Source: Marinobacterium sp.
GTDB taxonomy: Bacteria > Pseudomonadota > Gammaproteobacteria > Pseudomonadales > Balneatricaceae
Length of the DNA: 64,000 bases
Assembly (NCBI GenBank): GCA_030602245.1
Contig: JAUWAC010000007.1
Location: 1 to 64,000, forward strand
Direction: 5' to 3'
Under the pieces are notes generated by a model, which was not told the DNA's origin, searched no databases, and saw only the letters and a program-made list of their open reading frames with translations. Of the stretch, positions 17,340 to 25,055 are shown piece after piece; position 1 is the first letter of the stretch; each line of letters opens with the position of its first letter. The translations under genes were made by a program, and so were the position numbers.

Positions 17340-18017
17340 TTAACGTGCCAGCAGCAGCTGCAGTCGGCTGCCCACCTGCTGTGCGCGGTTGGCCAGGTCG
17401 CCAACCCAGTTGATGATCTGATACAGAAACATCACGTCGACCGGGTAGAGGTCGCGCTCAACGGCAAACAGCGCCGCGCGCAGATTGCGCTCATGCTCGT
17501 CGGTCTCGTACTCAAGCCGGTCCAGCTCGGTCAGCAGACGCTCGACGATATCGATTTCGTGGCCGCGGAAACCGGAGGTGACCAGCTCGTCGAGCTCGTT
17601 CATCGCGGTCTTGGCCTGGTCGGTGGTTTGCAGTGCGGTCCGCAGGAAGTCGATCATCCCTTGCTGGATGACGCTCGGGAACGTCATCTGGCGGCCCAGA
17701 ATCAGGCCCGCAATGTCCTTGGACTTGTTGGCGATCTTGTCCTGCATGCGCACCAGATCCAGCAGATCGGTACGGGGTACCGGCAGGAAAAGGTTGCCGG
17801 GCAGGTTCTGCCGGATTTCGCGCTTGAGATCGTCAGCCTCGTTTTCCAGCGCCGTAATGCGCTGCTGGATGTCGGACGCCTTGTCCCAGTCCTCGTCGAT
17901 CACCGCCTGAAAGAACGGGATCAGTTCAGCGGCGCATTCCTGTGCCTTGGCGATATGCTCCTGCATCGGCATGAACGGGGAACGGGCAAACATCTGAAAT
18001 ATGGGGTTGTTAACCAT
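17340..18017 (-). CDS. DUF47 (PhoU-like) partner of the phosphate transporter
   Basis: 225 residues, all helical, of the TIGR00153/DUF47 family related to PhoU. Family markers are NPIFQMFARSPFMPMQEH at the start, 'ALENEADDLKREIRQNLPGNLFLPVPRTDLLDLVRMQDKIAN' in the middle split by conserved Glu/Asp that bind metal clusters in PhoU, and RNLRAALFAVERDLYPVDV. These proteins modulate PiT transport. The ATG at 18017 was chosen over the longer frame because it matches the family start and has AGGA upstream. Confidence 0.9.
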   Translation of the reverse strand: MVNNPIFQMFARSPFMPMQEHIAKAQECAAELIPFFQAVIDEDWDKASDIQQRITALENEADDLKREIRQNLPGNLFLPVPRTDLLDLVRMQDKIANKSKDIAGLILGRQMTFPSVIQQGMIDFLRTALQTTDQAKTAMNELDELVTSGFRGHEIDIVERLLTELDRLEYETDEHERNLRAALFAVERDLYPVDVMFLYQIINWVGDLANRAQQVGSRLQLLLAR

Positions 18018-18069
18018 AGTTCTGTTCCTGATAGCCGGTTGGTGTTGGGCGCATTGGAAGCTGGGCGCA

Positions 18070-18099
18070 AGTATAGGGATAGCGGCCGCGCTTTTGTAA
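18070..18099 (-). promoter_or_regulatory. Possible promoter of the DUF47-pit operon
   Basis: On the minus strand TATACT (18070-18075) with TTACAA (18094-18099) 18 bp upstream, the -10 lying 52 bases before the ATG. The -35 match is poor. A TTGTCAT at 18116-18122 recalls half of a Pho box but lies on the other strand and is not repeated. Confidence 0.35.
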
Positions 18100-18260
18100 T
18101 AAAAATGAGATGAAATTGTCATATCGCAGGTGTTTTGCCCGGTTTTGACCGTTTCATCTGGTGTTATAACGCTGCAGCGGGTCTGTTCGGGGGGCGGCAG
18201 GAGACTATCGGGTTGCCCGGTGCTTTCCTAGAATGAAGGCATACGAGACAGGGAGCCGAT

Positions 18261-19313
18261 ATGGGATCTGAAACCGAACTCAAGCTTGGACTCAAGCCCG
18301 AGTACAGCGATGACGTGGCATCGCTGGCACTGCTGCAGGAATATCAGTGTGCACCGCCTCAGGTGCGCCAGATGGACAACACCTACTTCGATACGCCGGA
18401 CCATCGCCTGCGTCGTGCTGGCGTGGCGTTGCGCATCCGCCGCGACGGTGGCCGTTTCATTCAGACACTGAAAAGCGCAAAGCGCGGACAGGGCGGCCTG
18501 TCGGTGCGCGCGGAATGGGAGTGGGAGCGCCCCGATGCCACGCTGGATCTGGCATTGTTGCGTGAACACCTGCCGGAGGCGCTGCGGGCGCCGGGGCTGC
18601 TTGACCAGCTGGTGCCGCTGTTTGATACCGGCTTCGAGCGGCGACTGTGGTGGTTGGGCGGCGAGTGCGATGGCGAGCCCTGGCGGGTCGAAGTGGCGCT
18701 GGATCAGGGCTGCATCGACGCTAACGGTCAGCAGATGCCGTTGAGTGAACTGGAGCTGGAGCTGCAACGGGGAACGCCTGACACCCTGTTCCAGCTGGCG
18801 GCTGAGATCGCACGCCAGGTGCCGCTGCAGGTCAGCGATGTCAGCAAGGCGCAGCGCGGCTATCAGTTGTGTGGCGCGAGCAGCGCGTTGCCGCAGGTTG
18901 ACGCGGTCTGGACCGGCAGCGACAACGACTCGCTGGTGGCGCTGATCGGCAGCTGCCTGCGGGCATGGCCGCGGCAGTTGCAGGCGGCCACCGATGGCGA
19001 CGAAACGGCGCTGGAAGCATTGGCGCAGACGCTGGATCTGCTGCTGGCTGCACTGGAGTATCTGCCGGCGGTTGCTGAACAGTGTCAGGTGCTGATCTCG
19101 CAGTACCAGCGCCTGCGTGCCGAGATCGCCCGGGCTCACGACTGGCGCCTGCTGACGATGATGCCCGCGCAGTGGCAGCAGGCCCAGCGTGAGCAGGCGC
19201 GTGAACGTCTGGCCGCATTGAGTCACAAGACACTGCCCGGGCAGCTGGCACTGGCGACCGGTGAACTGCTCTGGCAGCTGAGCTGCGATGCTGAAGCGGA
19301 GCGCGCCCGATGA
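18261..19313 (+). CDS. CYTH-domain inorganic triphosphatase (YgiF type)
   Basis: 350 residues. The N-terminal CYTH domain is about 1-200 and starts with the diagnostic ExExK motif (SETELKLGL). It then shows NTYFDTPDHRLRRAGVALRIRR and ELELELQRG, the paired acid/basic residues lining the tunnel that binds triphosphate and metal. The C-terminal 150 residues are helical, with the loose pattern of a short CHAD-like region. Such proteins hydrolyse inorganic triphosphate; the CHAD part may bind polyphosphate. A conserved biological role is not settled. The asparaginase gene starts inside its stop codon. Confidence 0.85.
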   Translation: MGSETELKLGLKPEYSDDVASLALLQEYQCAPPQVRQMDNTYFDTPDHRLRRAGVALRIRRDGGRFIQTLKSAKRGQGGLSVRAEWEWERPDATLDLALLREHLPEALRAPGLLDQLVPLFDTGFERRLWWLGGECDGEPWRVEVALDQGCIDANGQQMPLSELELELQRGTPDTLFQLAAEIARQVPLQVSDVSKAQRGYQLCGASSALPQVDAVWTGSDNDSLVALIGSCLRAWPRQLQAATDGDETALEALAQTLDLLLAALEYLPAVAEQCQVLISQYQRLRAEIARAHDWRLLTMMPAQWQQAQREQARERLAALSHKTLPGQLALATGELLWQLSCDAEAERAR

Positions 19314-20326
19314 CAGAAAAACGTCTGCTGGTCGTGCATACCGGCGGCACCATTGGCATGGTGCCGGGCGCGCACGGACTGGAGCCTGCCAACGGTTTCG
19401 AGGCGCTGATGCGACAGCGTCTGGGCGAGCGGCTGGATACGCTGCCGGCCTTCGAGCTGGTCGAGCTGGCGCCGCTGATCGACAGTGCCGAACTGCTGCC
19501 CGCGCAGTGGCGCACCATCGCCGACGCTGTGGTAACGCGCTATGACGAGTATGACGGCTTCGTTGTCCTGCACGGCACCGATACGATGGCCTATACCGCG
19601 TCGGCGCTGTCGTTCATGTTGCAGGGGCTGGACAAGCCGGTGATCGTGACCGGTTCCCAGATTCCGCTGAGCCGGGCGCGCAACGATGCCGAGGGCCACC
19701 TGCTGGCAGCGCTGGCGCTGGCCGCGCACGAGAAGATCCACGAGGTCGGGCTCTACTTCAACGGTCGACTGCTGCGCGGCAATCGCGCGGTGAAGGTTGA
19801 TGCCAGTGCGCTGGCGGCGTTCGACTCGCCGAACTATCCGCCGCTGGGCGAGGTCGGCATCGACATCAGGCTGCGTGAGGACCTGCTGCTGCCGGTGGCG
19901 AGCCGCGCCTTTACGCTGCCCGCATTCGACAACACCGCCGTGGCGGTACTGAGGCTGTTCCCGGGCATCGGCAGTGCGCTGCTGCAGGCGGTGCTGAGCC
20001 AGCCGGGCCTGAAGGCGCTGATTCTGCAGAGTTACGGTGTCGGCAATGCACCGGTGACGGCGCCCGGGCTGCTGGAGACGCTGGAAGCGGCCGTGGCGCA
20101 GGGCACGCTGGTGGTCAATCTGACACAGTGTCCGCGCGGGGCGGTTGCCGCGTCGACCTATGCGACCGGGTCTGCGCTGGCACAGGCCGGCGTCATTGGC
20201 GGCGCGGATCTGACGGTGGAGGCGGCGTTTGCCAAGCTGCACTGGCTGTTGGCGATGGGGAACACACCGGCGCAGGCCGCTGCGTTGATGCAGCGCCCGC
20301 TGTGCGGAGAGCAGCGCGGGCACTGA
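19310..20326 (+). CDS. ansA: Type I (cytoplasmic) L-asparaginase
   Basis: 338 residues, no signal peptide. Hydrolyses asparagine to aspartate and ammonium. Both catalytic threonines are seen: the first in VVHTGGTIGMVPG (near residue 11), the second in VVLHGTDTMAYTASAL (near residue 87), with the following Asp and the Lys in YNGRLLRGNRAVK region. No secretion signal and the length of 338 support the type I form. It overlaps the triphosphatase gene by the ATGA arrangement. A strong hairpin follows. Confidence 0.93.
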   Translation: MTEKRLLVVHTGGTIGMVPGAHGLEPANGFEALMRQRLGERLDTLPAFELVELAPLIDSAELLPAQWRTIADAVVTRYDEYDGFVVLHGTDTMAYTASALSFMLQGLDKPVIVTGSQIPLSRARNDAEGHLLAALALAAHEKIHEVGLYFNGRLLRGNRAVKVDASALAAFDSPNYPPLGEVGIDIRLREDLLLPVASRAFTLPAFDNTAVAVLRLFPGIGSALLQAVLSQPGLKALILQSYGVGNAPVTAPGLLETLEAAVAQGTLVVNLTQCPRGAVAASTYATGSALAQAGVIGGADLTVEAAFAKLHWLLAMGNTPAQAAALMQRPLCGEQRGH

Positions 20327-20332
20327 CAGGAC

Positions 20333-20358
20333 GAGGCCGGCCCGTCAGGGCCGGCCTC
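20333..20358. terminator. Bidirectional terminator between ansA and the ABC transporter operon
   Basis: GAGGCCGGCCC (20333-20343) and GGGCCGGCCTC (20348-20358) form a perfect 11-bp stem with a 4-base loop between two convergent genes. There is no long T run, but the stem is very stable. Confidence 0.6.
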
Positions 20359-20377
20359 AGCGCGTGTCGGGGCCGGA

Positions 20378-21142
20378 TCAGTGGTTGAGGATCTGGCTCA
20401 GGAACAGCTGAGTACGCTCGTGCTGCGGGTTGTTGAAGAACTCGTGCGGGTTGTTCTCCTCGATGATCTGACCGCCATCCATGAAGATCACGCGATCGGC
20501 CACGGTCTTGGCAAAGCCCATCTCGTGGGTCACGCAGAGCATGGTCATGCCTTCCTGCGCCAGCTCGATCATGACATCGAGTACTTCCTTGATCATCTCC
20601 GGGTCCAGTGCCGAGGTCGGTTCATCGAACAGCATCACGTCCGGGTTCATGCACAGCGAGCGGGCGATCGCCACACGCTGCTGCTGACCGCCGGAGAGCT
20701 GACCGGGATACTTTTTCGCCTGCTCCGGAATCTTGACGCGCTCGAGATACTTCATCGCCGTCGCTTCCGCTTCCTTGCGCGGAATCTTCTTCACCCAGAT
20801 CGGTGCCAGCACACAGTTTTCCAGCACCGTCAGGTGCGGGAACAGGTTGAAGTGCTGGAACACCATGCCCACGTCCTTGCGGATCGCCTCGATCTTCTTG
20901 ACGTCCTGCGTCAGCGGAATGCCGTTGACGATGATGTCACCACTCTGGTGTTCTTCGAGGCGGTTGATGCAGCGAATCATCGTCGATTTGCCGGAGCCGG
21001 AGGGTCCGCAGATGACGATACGTTCGCCGCGTTTTACTTGCAGGTTGATGTTCTTCAGAACATGGAACTCGCCGTACCATTTGTTCATGTTGCGCAGCTC
21101 GACCATCAGCTGCTCGTCGGAACGGGTTACCGCGTCGGTCAT
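20378..21142 (-). CDS. aapP: Polar amino-acid ABC transporter ATPase (AapP type)
   Basis: 254 residues. Walker [13 protein letters not shown]-loop [16 protein letters not shown], signature [15 protein letters not shown], Walker [15 protein letters not shown] and the H-loop in [22 protein letters not shown] are complete. It powers uptake by the two permeases just upstream. Start set at ATG 21142, with GGAG nine bases before it; a GTG five codons earlier is possible. It is the last gene of a four-gene operon (AapJ-AapQ-AapM-AapP). Confidence 0.93.
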   Translation of the reverse strand: MTDAVTRSDEQLMVELRNMNKWYGEFHVLKNINLQVKRGERIVICGPSGSGKSTMIRCINRLEEHQSGDIIVNGIPLTQDVKKIEAIRKDVGMVFQHFNLFPHLTVLENCVLAPIWVKKIPRKEAEATAMKYLERVKIPEQAKKYPGQLSGGQQQRVAIARSLCMNPDVMLFDEPTSALDPEMIKEVLDVMIELAQEGMTMLCVTHEMGFAKTVADRVIFMDGGQIIEENNPHEFFNNPQHERTQLFLSQILNH

Positions 21143-21159
21143 TGTTGAATTCTCCACAT

Positions 21160-22260
21160 TCAGGCCCGGTTGCCGTGTCCGGTCTGGAGCCGTTTCTCGA
21201 GATGCTGGCTGTAGCGCGACATGCTGAAGCAGAAGAGCCAGAAGACGAATGCCACGAAGACATAGCCCTCGGTCGCGTAGCCGATCCAGCGCGGGTCATT
21301 GGTTGCTGCCTGTACGATCGCCAGCAGGTCAAACAGGCCGATGATCAGTACCAGACTGGTGTCCTTGAACAGGGCGATGAAGGTGTTGACGATGCCGGGG
21401 ATCATCATCTTCAGCGCCTGCGGCAGGATGATCAGAATCATCTTCTGCCAGTAGCCCAGCCCCAGTGCGTCGGCCGCTTCATACTGTCCCTTCGGAATTG
21501 CCTGCAGACCGCCGCGAATGACCTCGGCCATGTAGGCGGACTGGAACAGCGTGATGCCAATCAGTGCCCGCAGCAGCTTGTCGAAGTTCATCCCCTCCGG
21601 GAAGAACAGCGGCAGCATGACCGAGGCCATGAACAGCACCGTGATCAGTGGCACACCGCGCCAGATCTCGATGTAGATCACGGACAGCGATTTCACGATC
21701 GGCATGTCGGACTGGCGACCCAGCGCCAGCAGGATGCCCAGCGGCAGCGAGGCGACCATGCCGACCACCGCCAGTACGAGGGTCAGGCTCAACCCGCCCC
21801 ACTCATGGGTGTCGACCGCGACGAGACCAAACGCACCGCCGGTCAGCAGATAGAACGCGACGATCGGGTAGACGATCAGAGTCAGCACGGCGGCCCAGCC
21901 CTTGGCCGGCAGTTTCGGGATCGCCAGCCAGAGGATCAGGGCCAGCAGCAGCACGAAGCTCAGGTCCAGACGCCAGGTTTCCTCCCGCGGGTAGAAGCCG
22001 TACAGGAACTGGTCGATACGCTGGCCGATAAAGACCCAGCAGGCGCCTTCGCCGGTACAGGCGTCACGCGTCGTGCCGCTCCAGTTGGCGCTGATGAAGA
22101 CCCAGTCGATGACCGGAATCAGCAGCGTCACCGCCAGCCAGGCCAGCAGGATGGTTGCAATCGAGTTGAACGGGCCGTTGAACAGGTGCTTGCGGGCCCA
22201 GCCAACCACGCCGATGGTGTTGGGCGGCGGGGGCAGTGTCGGTTGAAGTTCGTATTTCAT
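21160..22260 (-). CDS. aapM: Amino-acid ABC transporter permease (AapM type)
   Basis: 366 residues with about eight membrane segments, longer than usual His/Glu permeases as is typical of AapM. The C-terminal BPD_transp domain contains the EAA loop [28 protein letters not shown] that docks the ATPase. GGAGG lies six bases from the ATG. An extra loop with two cysteines ([14 protein letters not shown]) follows the second segment and faces the periplasm; AapM proteins often have such an insert. It forms a heterodimer with the neighbouring AapQ. Confidence 0.92.
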   Translation of the reverse strand: MKYELQPTLPPPPNTIGVVGWARKHLFNGPFNSIATILLAWLAVTLLIPVIDWVFISANWSGTTRDACTGEGACWVFIGQRIDQFLYGFYPREETWRLDLSFVLLLALILWLAIPKLPAKGWAAVLTLIVYPIVAFYLLTGGAFGLVAVDTHEWGGLSLTLVLAVVGMVASLPLGILLALGRQSDMPIVKSLSVIYIEIWRGVPLITVLFMASVMLPLFFPEGMNFDKLLRALIGITLFQSAYMAEVIRGGLQAIPKGQYEAADALGLGYWQKMILIILPQALKMMIPGIVNTFIALFKDTSLVLIIGLFDLLAIVQAATNDPRWIGYATEGYVFVAFVFWLFCFSMSRYSQHLEKRLQTGHGNRA

Positions 22261-22271
22261 CGGAGCCTCCG

Positions 22272-23480
22272 TTACCGCTCAATCAGCGCGACGCGCTTGT
22301 TGTACCAGTTCATGAAGAGCGACGTCAGGATGCTGAGCGTCAGGTAGACCGCCATTGTCATCGAGATGATCTCGATCGCCTGACCGGTCTGGTTCAGCGT
22401 GGTGCCGGCGAATACGGACACCAGGTCCGGATAACCGATCGCCGTGGCCAGCGACGAGTTCTTGGTCAGGTTCAGGTACTGACTCGTCAGCGGCGGGATG
22501 ATCACGCGCATCGCCTGCGGGATCACGATCAGACGCAGGGTGCGGGTCTTGGGCAGACCCAGTGCCGAGGCCGCTTCGATCTGACCATGCGGTACCGCCA
22601 GAATGCCGCCGCGGACGGTTTCGGCGATGAAGGCGGCGGTGTAGATGGTCAGCGCCAGCCAGAGGGCGACGAACTCAGGGATGATCGTCATGCCACCGCG
22701 GAAGTTGAATCCGCGCAGCTCCGGATGGTCCAGGCTCAGCGGTGCGCCGGTCACCAGGAAGGCCAGCAGCGGCAGACCGATAATCAGACCGGTGACGACC
22801 CAGGGCGTCGGGAAGATCTGACCGGTTTCATCCTGGCGTTTGTGGGCCCATTTGGTCACCAGCCAGCTGGCGACGATGGCCACACCCAGCGCGATCCAGA
22901 CGAAATGGAAGCCGGGCTCGGCCACCGGGGCCGGCATCGACAGGCCGCGAATATTGAGATAGCTGCCGAGGAATTCGATGCTCTGGCGCGGTGATGGCAG
23001 TGAGCGCAGCACGGCGAAGTACCAGAAGAAGATCTGCAGCAGCAGCGGGATGTTTCGGAACGTCTCAATATAGAGCGCAGACAGCTTCGCAATCAGCCAG
23101 TTGTCCGACAGGCGGGCAACGCCGAGGATGAAGCCGAGAATGGTGGCGGCAATGATCCCCAGCACCGATACGAGTACCGTGTTGAGCAGGCCGACAAAGA
23201 AGGTGCGGCCGTAGCTGGAGGTTTCCGCGTATTCAATCAGTGACAGCGGTATACCGAAGCCGGCTTCCTGATTCAGGAACCCGAAACCGGTGGTGATGCC
23301 GCGCTGTTCAAGGTTGTTCAGTGTGTTCGATCCGATGAACCAGACGAAGGTGCCCAGCACCAGAACCAGCAGGATCTGGAACAGCATCGCGCGTTTGGCC
23401 GGATCGTTCCAGAATTTGATCTCTTCGATGGGCTTCTCGTGGCTGGGCCGTTCGTTGACGTTCGGCAGGTCCGAAGGCAT
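22272..23480 (-). CDS. aapQ: Amino-acid ABC transporter permease (AapQ type)
   Basis: 402 residues from the ATG at 23480, which has GGAG nine bases upstream; a second ATG five codons earlier is closer to an AGG and less likely. Membrane segments are spread through the length, with a cytoplasmic-side insert (WAHKRQDETGQIFP). The EAA loop is AFIAETVRGGILAVPHGQIEAASALGLP. It pairs with AapM. It is separated from the binding-protein gene by a 102-base gap that contains a strong hairpin, as commonly seen where the binding protein must be made in excess. Confidence 0.9.
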   Translation of the reverse strand: MPSDLPNVNERPSHEKPIEEIKFWNDPAKRAMLFQILLVLVLGTFVWFIGSNTLNNLEQRGITTGFGFLNQEAGFGIPLSLIEYAETSSYGRTFFVGLLNTVLVSVLGIIAATILGFILGVARLSDNWLIAKLSALYIETFRNIPLLLQIFFWYFAVLRSLPSPRQSIEFLGSYLNIRGLSMPAPVAEPGFHFVWIALGVAIVASWLVTKWAHKRQDETGQIFPTPWVVTGLIIGLPLLAFLVTGAPLSLDHPELRGFNFRGGMTIIPEFVALWLALTIYTAAFIAETVRGGILAVPHGQIEAASALGLPKTRTLRLIVIPQAMRVIIPPLTSQYLNLTKNSSLATAIGYPDLVSVFAGTTLNQTGQAIEIISMTMAVYLTLSILTSLFMNWYNKRVALIER

Positions 23481-23515
23481 CGGCTCTTTCTCCATGCCTG
23501 GTAAGGCTCAGGAAG

Positions 23516-23551
23516 TTTTCGGCCGCCGCGGGGGTGGGCTGCGGCCGAAAA
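23516..23551 (-). terminator. Hairpin between the binding-protein and permease genes
   Basis: TTTTCGGCCGC (23516-23526) and GCGGCCGAAAA (23541-23551) pair perfectly over 11 bp, with a 14-base loop. Read on the minus strand it lies 46 bases after the aapJ stop. Because permease genes follow on the same strand, it probably acts as a partial terminator or a stability structure that raises binding-protein mRNA. Confidence 0.6.
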
Positions 23552-23597
23552 CCCGGACGCGGGGCGGTGGTAGCCGGCCCCGCGGACAAACGGAAAG

Positions 23598-24629
23598 TTA
23601 GCGGATCGGCGGGGCGTACATGATGCCGCCGTTGTTCCACAGGTTGTTCAGGCCGCGATCGATGTTCTGCGGAGAGTCCTTGCCGACGTTGCGAGCGAAG
23701 GATTCGCCGTAGTTACCGACCTGCTTGATGATCTGGTAGGCCCAGTCGTCGCTGATGCCCAGACCTTCGGCGAGGCCCTGCTCGTTACCCAGCAGACGGT
23801 TGATGCTCGGGTTGTCGCTGGAGGTCTTCATCTCGTCGACATTAGCGGAGGTCACGCCCAGTTCTTCGGCGTTGATCATCGCGTTCAGCGACCATTTGAC
23901 GATGTTGAACCACTGATCGTCACCTTGACGTACGGACGGGCCCAGCGGCTCCTTGGAGATGACTTCCGGCAGCGCCACGACGGAGCTCGGATCGGTCATG
24001 CGGGTACGCAGGCCGTACGCCTGAGACAGGTCGGTGGTGAAGGCGTCACAGCGGCCGGTATCAAATGCGGTTGCCGCCTGCTCGTTGGTGTCGAAGACAA
24101 CCGGGGTGTGTTCCAGACCGTGGGTCCGGAAGTAGTCGGCCATGTTCAGCTCGGTCGTGGTACCGGACTGTACGCAGATGGTCGCGCCGTCCAGATCCTT
24201 GACGCTGCTCAGGCCGAGATCTTTCTTCACCATGAAGCCCTGGCCGTCGTAGTAGTTGACGCCGGCGAAGTTGATGCCCAGCTGGCTGTCACGGGTCAGG
24301 GTCCAGGTGGTGACGCGGGACAGCACGTCGATTTCGCCGGACGCCAGCGCGGTGAAACGCTCCTTGGCGTTCAGCGGGATGTACTTGACCTTGTCCGCAT
24401 CGCCCAGCGTTGCAGCGGCGATGGCGCGGCAGACGTCGACATCGAGACCGACCCAGTTACCCTGCTCGTCCGGAACGGAGAAGCCGGGTACACCGGAGGT
24501 GACACCGCACTGCAGATGATCGCGTTCCTTGACGGCGTCCAGAGTGCCGGCAGCCTGAGCGCTGGTGGCGAGCGTCGTCATTGTCAGCGAAAGCGTAGCG
24601 GTCGCCAGTAAGGTTTTTTTCAGCATCAT
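23598..24629 (-). CDS. aapJ: Periplasmic amino-acid-binding protein (AapJ type)
   Basis: 343 residues with a signal peptide (hydrophobic 6-25, cleavage after AQA). The mature part is a family-3 solute-binding protein: 'LDAVKERDHLQCGVTSGVPGFSVPDEQGNW', 'GLDVDVCRAIAAATLGD', LASGEIDVLSRVTTWT and the GRCDAFTTDLS hinge. It binds polar or general L-amino acids (Glu, Asp, Gln, His in known Aap systems) and delivers them to AapQM. AGAGGA precedes the ATG. First gene of the operon. Confidence 0.93.
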   Translation of the reverse strand: MMLKKTLLATATLSLTMTTLATSAQAAGTLDAVKERDHLQCGVTSGVPGFSVPDEQGNWVGLDVDVCRAIAAATLGDADKVKYIPLNAKERFTALASGEIDVLSRVTTWTLTRDSQLGINFAGVNYYDGQGFMVKKDLGLSSVKDLDGATICVQSGTTTELNMADYFRTHGLEHTPVVFDTNEQAATAFDTGRCDAFTTDLSQAYGLRTRMTDPSSVVALPEVISKEPLGPSVRQGDDQWFNIVKWSLNAMINAEELGVTSANVDEMKTSSDNPSINRLLGNEQGLAEGLGISDDWAYQIIKQVGNYGESFARNVGKDSPQNIDRGLNNLWNNGGIMYAPPIR

Positions 24630-25055
24630 TTGGATCCTCTTCGATGAGTTTTATTCCATAACCGGGCGGTCGTGCCCTTGTTTTTCTTGTCTATTTGTTG
24701 ACTGACCGTTCAGTTAGCAAAACCTGTTCCAGTCTCCGGTCGGCGGCTCTGGTGCGGTGTTCCTGCCGCGGTTGTGGCCCGAGGCATGGGAAACCGCTGC
24801 CGCAAGTGCTGCTAATAGGTGTAGCCGGGAAATCGGGGAATTGCCAAGAAGACAGGCGGTTAGCGTGTTTCCGGCGGCGATTTCGACGACCTGAATCTCC
24901 TCCCTGTTGTGACGGTGCCGTTACAGATACCCCATTTCTGACCGGCCGGGCAAGTACCATATTGGCGCATGCCGCCCCGGATTGGTGCGCCTGTTCCTGC
25001 GCCCGAGTTCTGGTTTACAGTAGGGTGAGCCCTAGCTGTCAGGAGATAACCGGGA
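24630..25055. other. Divergent regulatory region between aapJ and glnE
   Basis: 426 bases with no convincing gene, holding promoters for two divergent transcription units. A short palindrome, ACTGA-CCGT-TCAGT, lies at 24701-24714, 72 bases upstream of aapJ. Nearer aapJ the minus strand is T/A-rich. Toward glnE, TACAGT at 25016-25021 is a possible -10. I see no sigma-54 (GG-N10-GC) site I would trust. Confidence 0.5.
24701..24714. promoter_or_regulatory. Palindrome upstream of aapJ, candidate operator
   Basis: ACTGA and TCAGT arms with a 4-bp CCGT centre. Location in the promoter region of a transporter operon makes a regulator site plausible. No regulator gene is adjacent. Confidence 0.35.

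Noticed and set aside
18116-18122. Pho box upstream of DUF47-pit
   Set aside because: A single TTGTCAT on the wrong strand, without the second repeat, is not enough.
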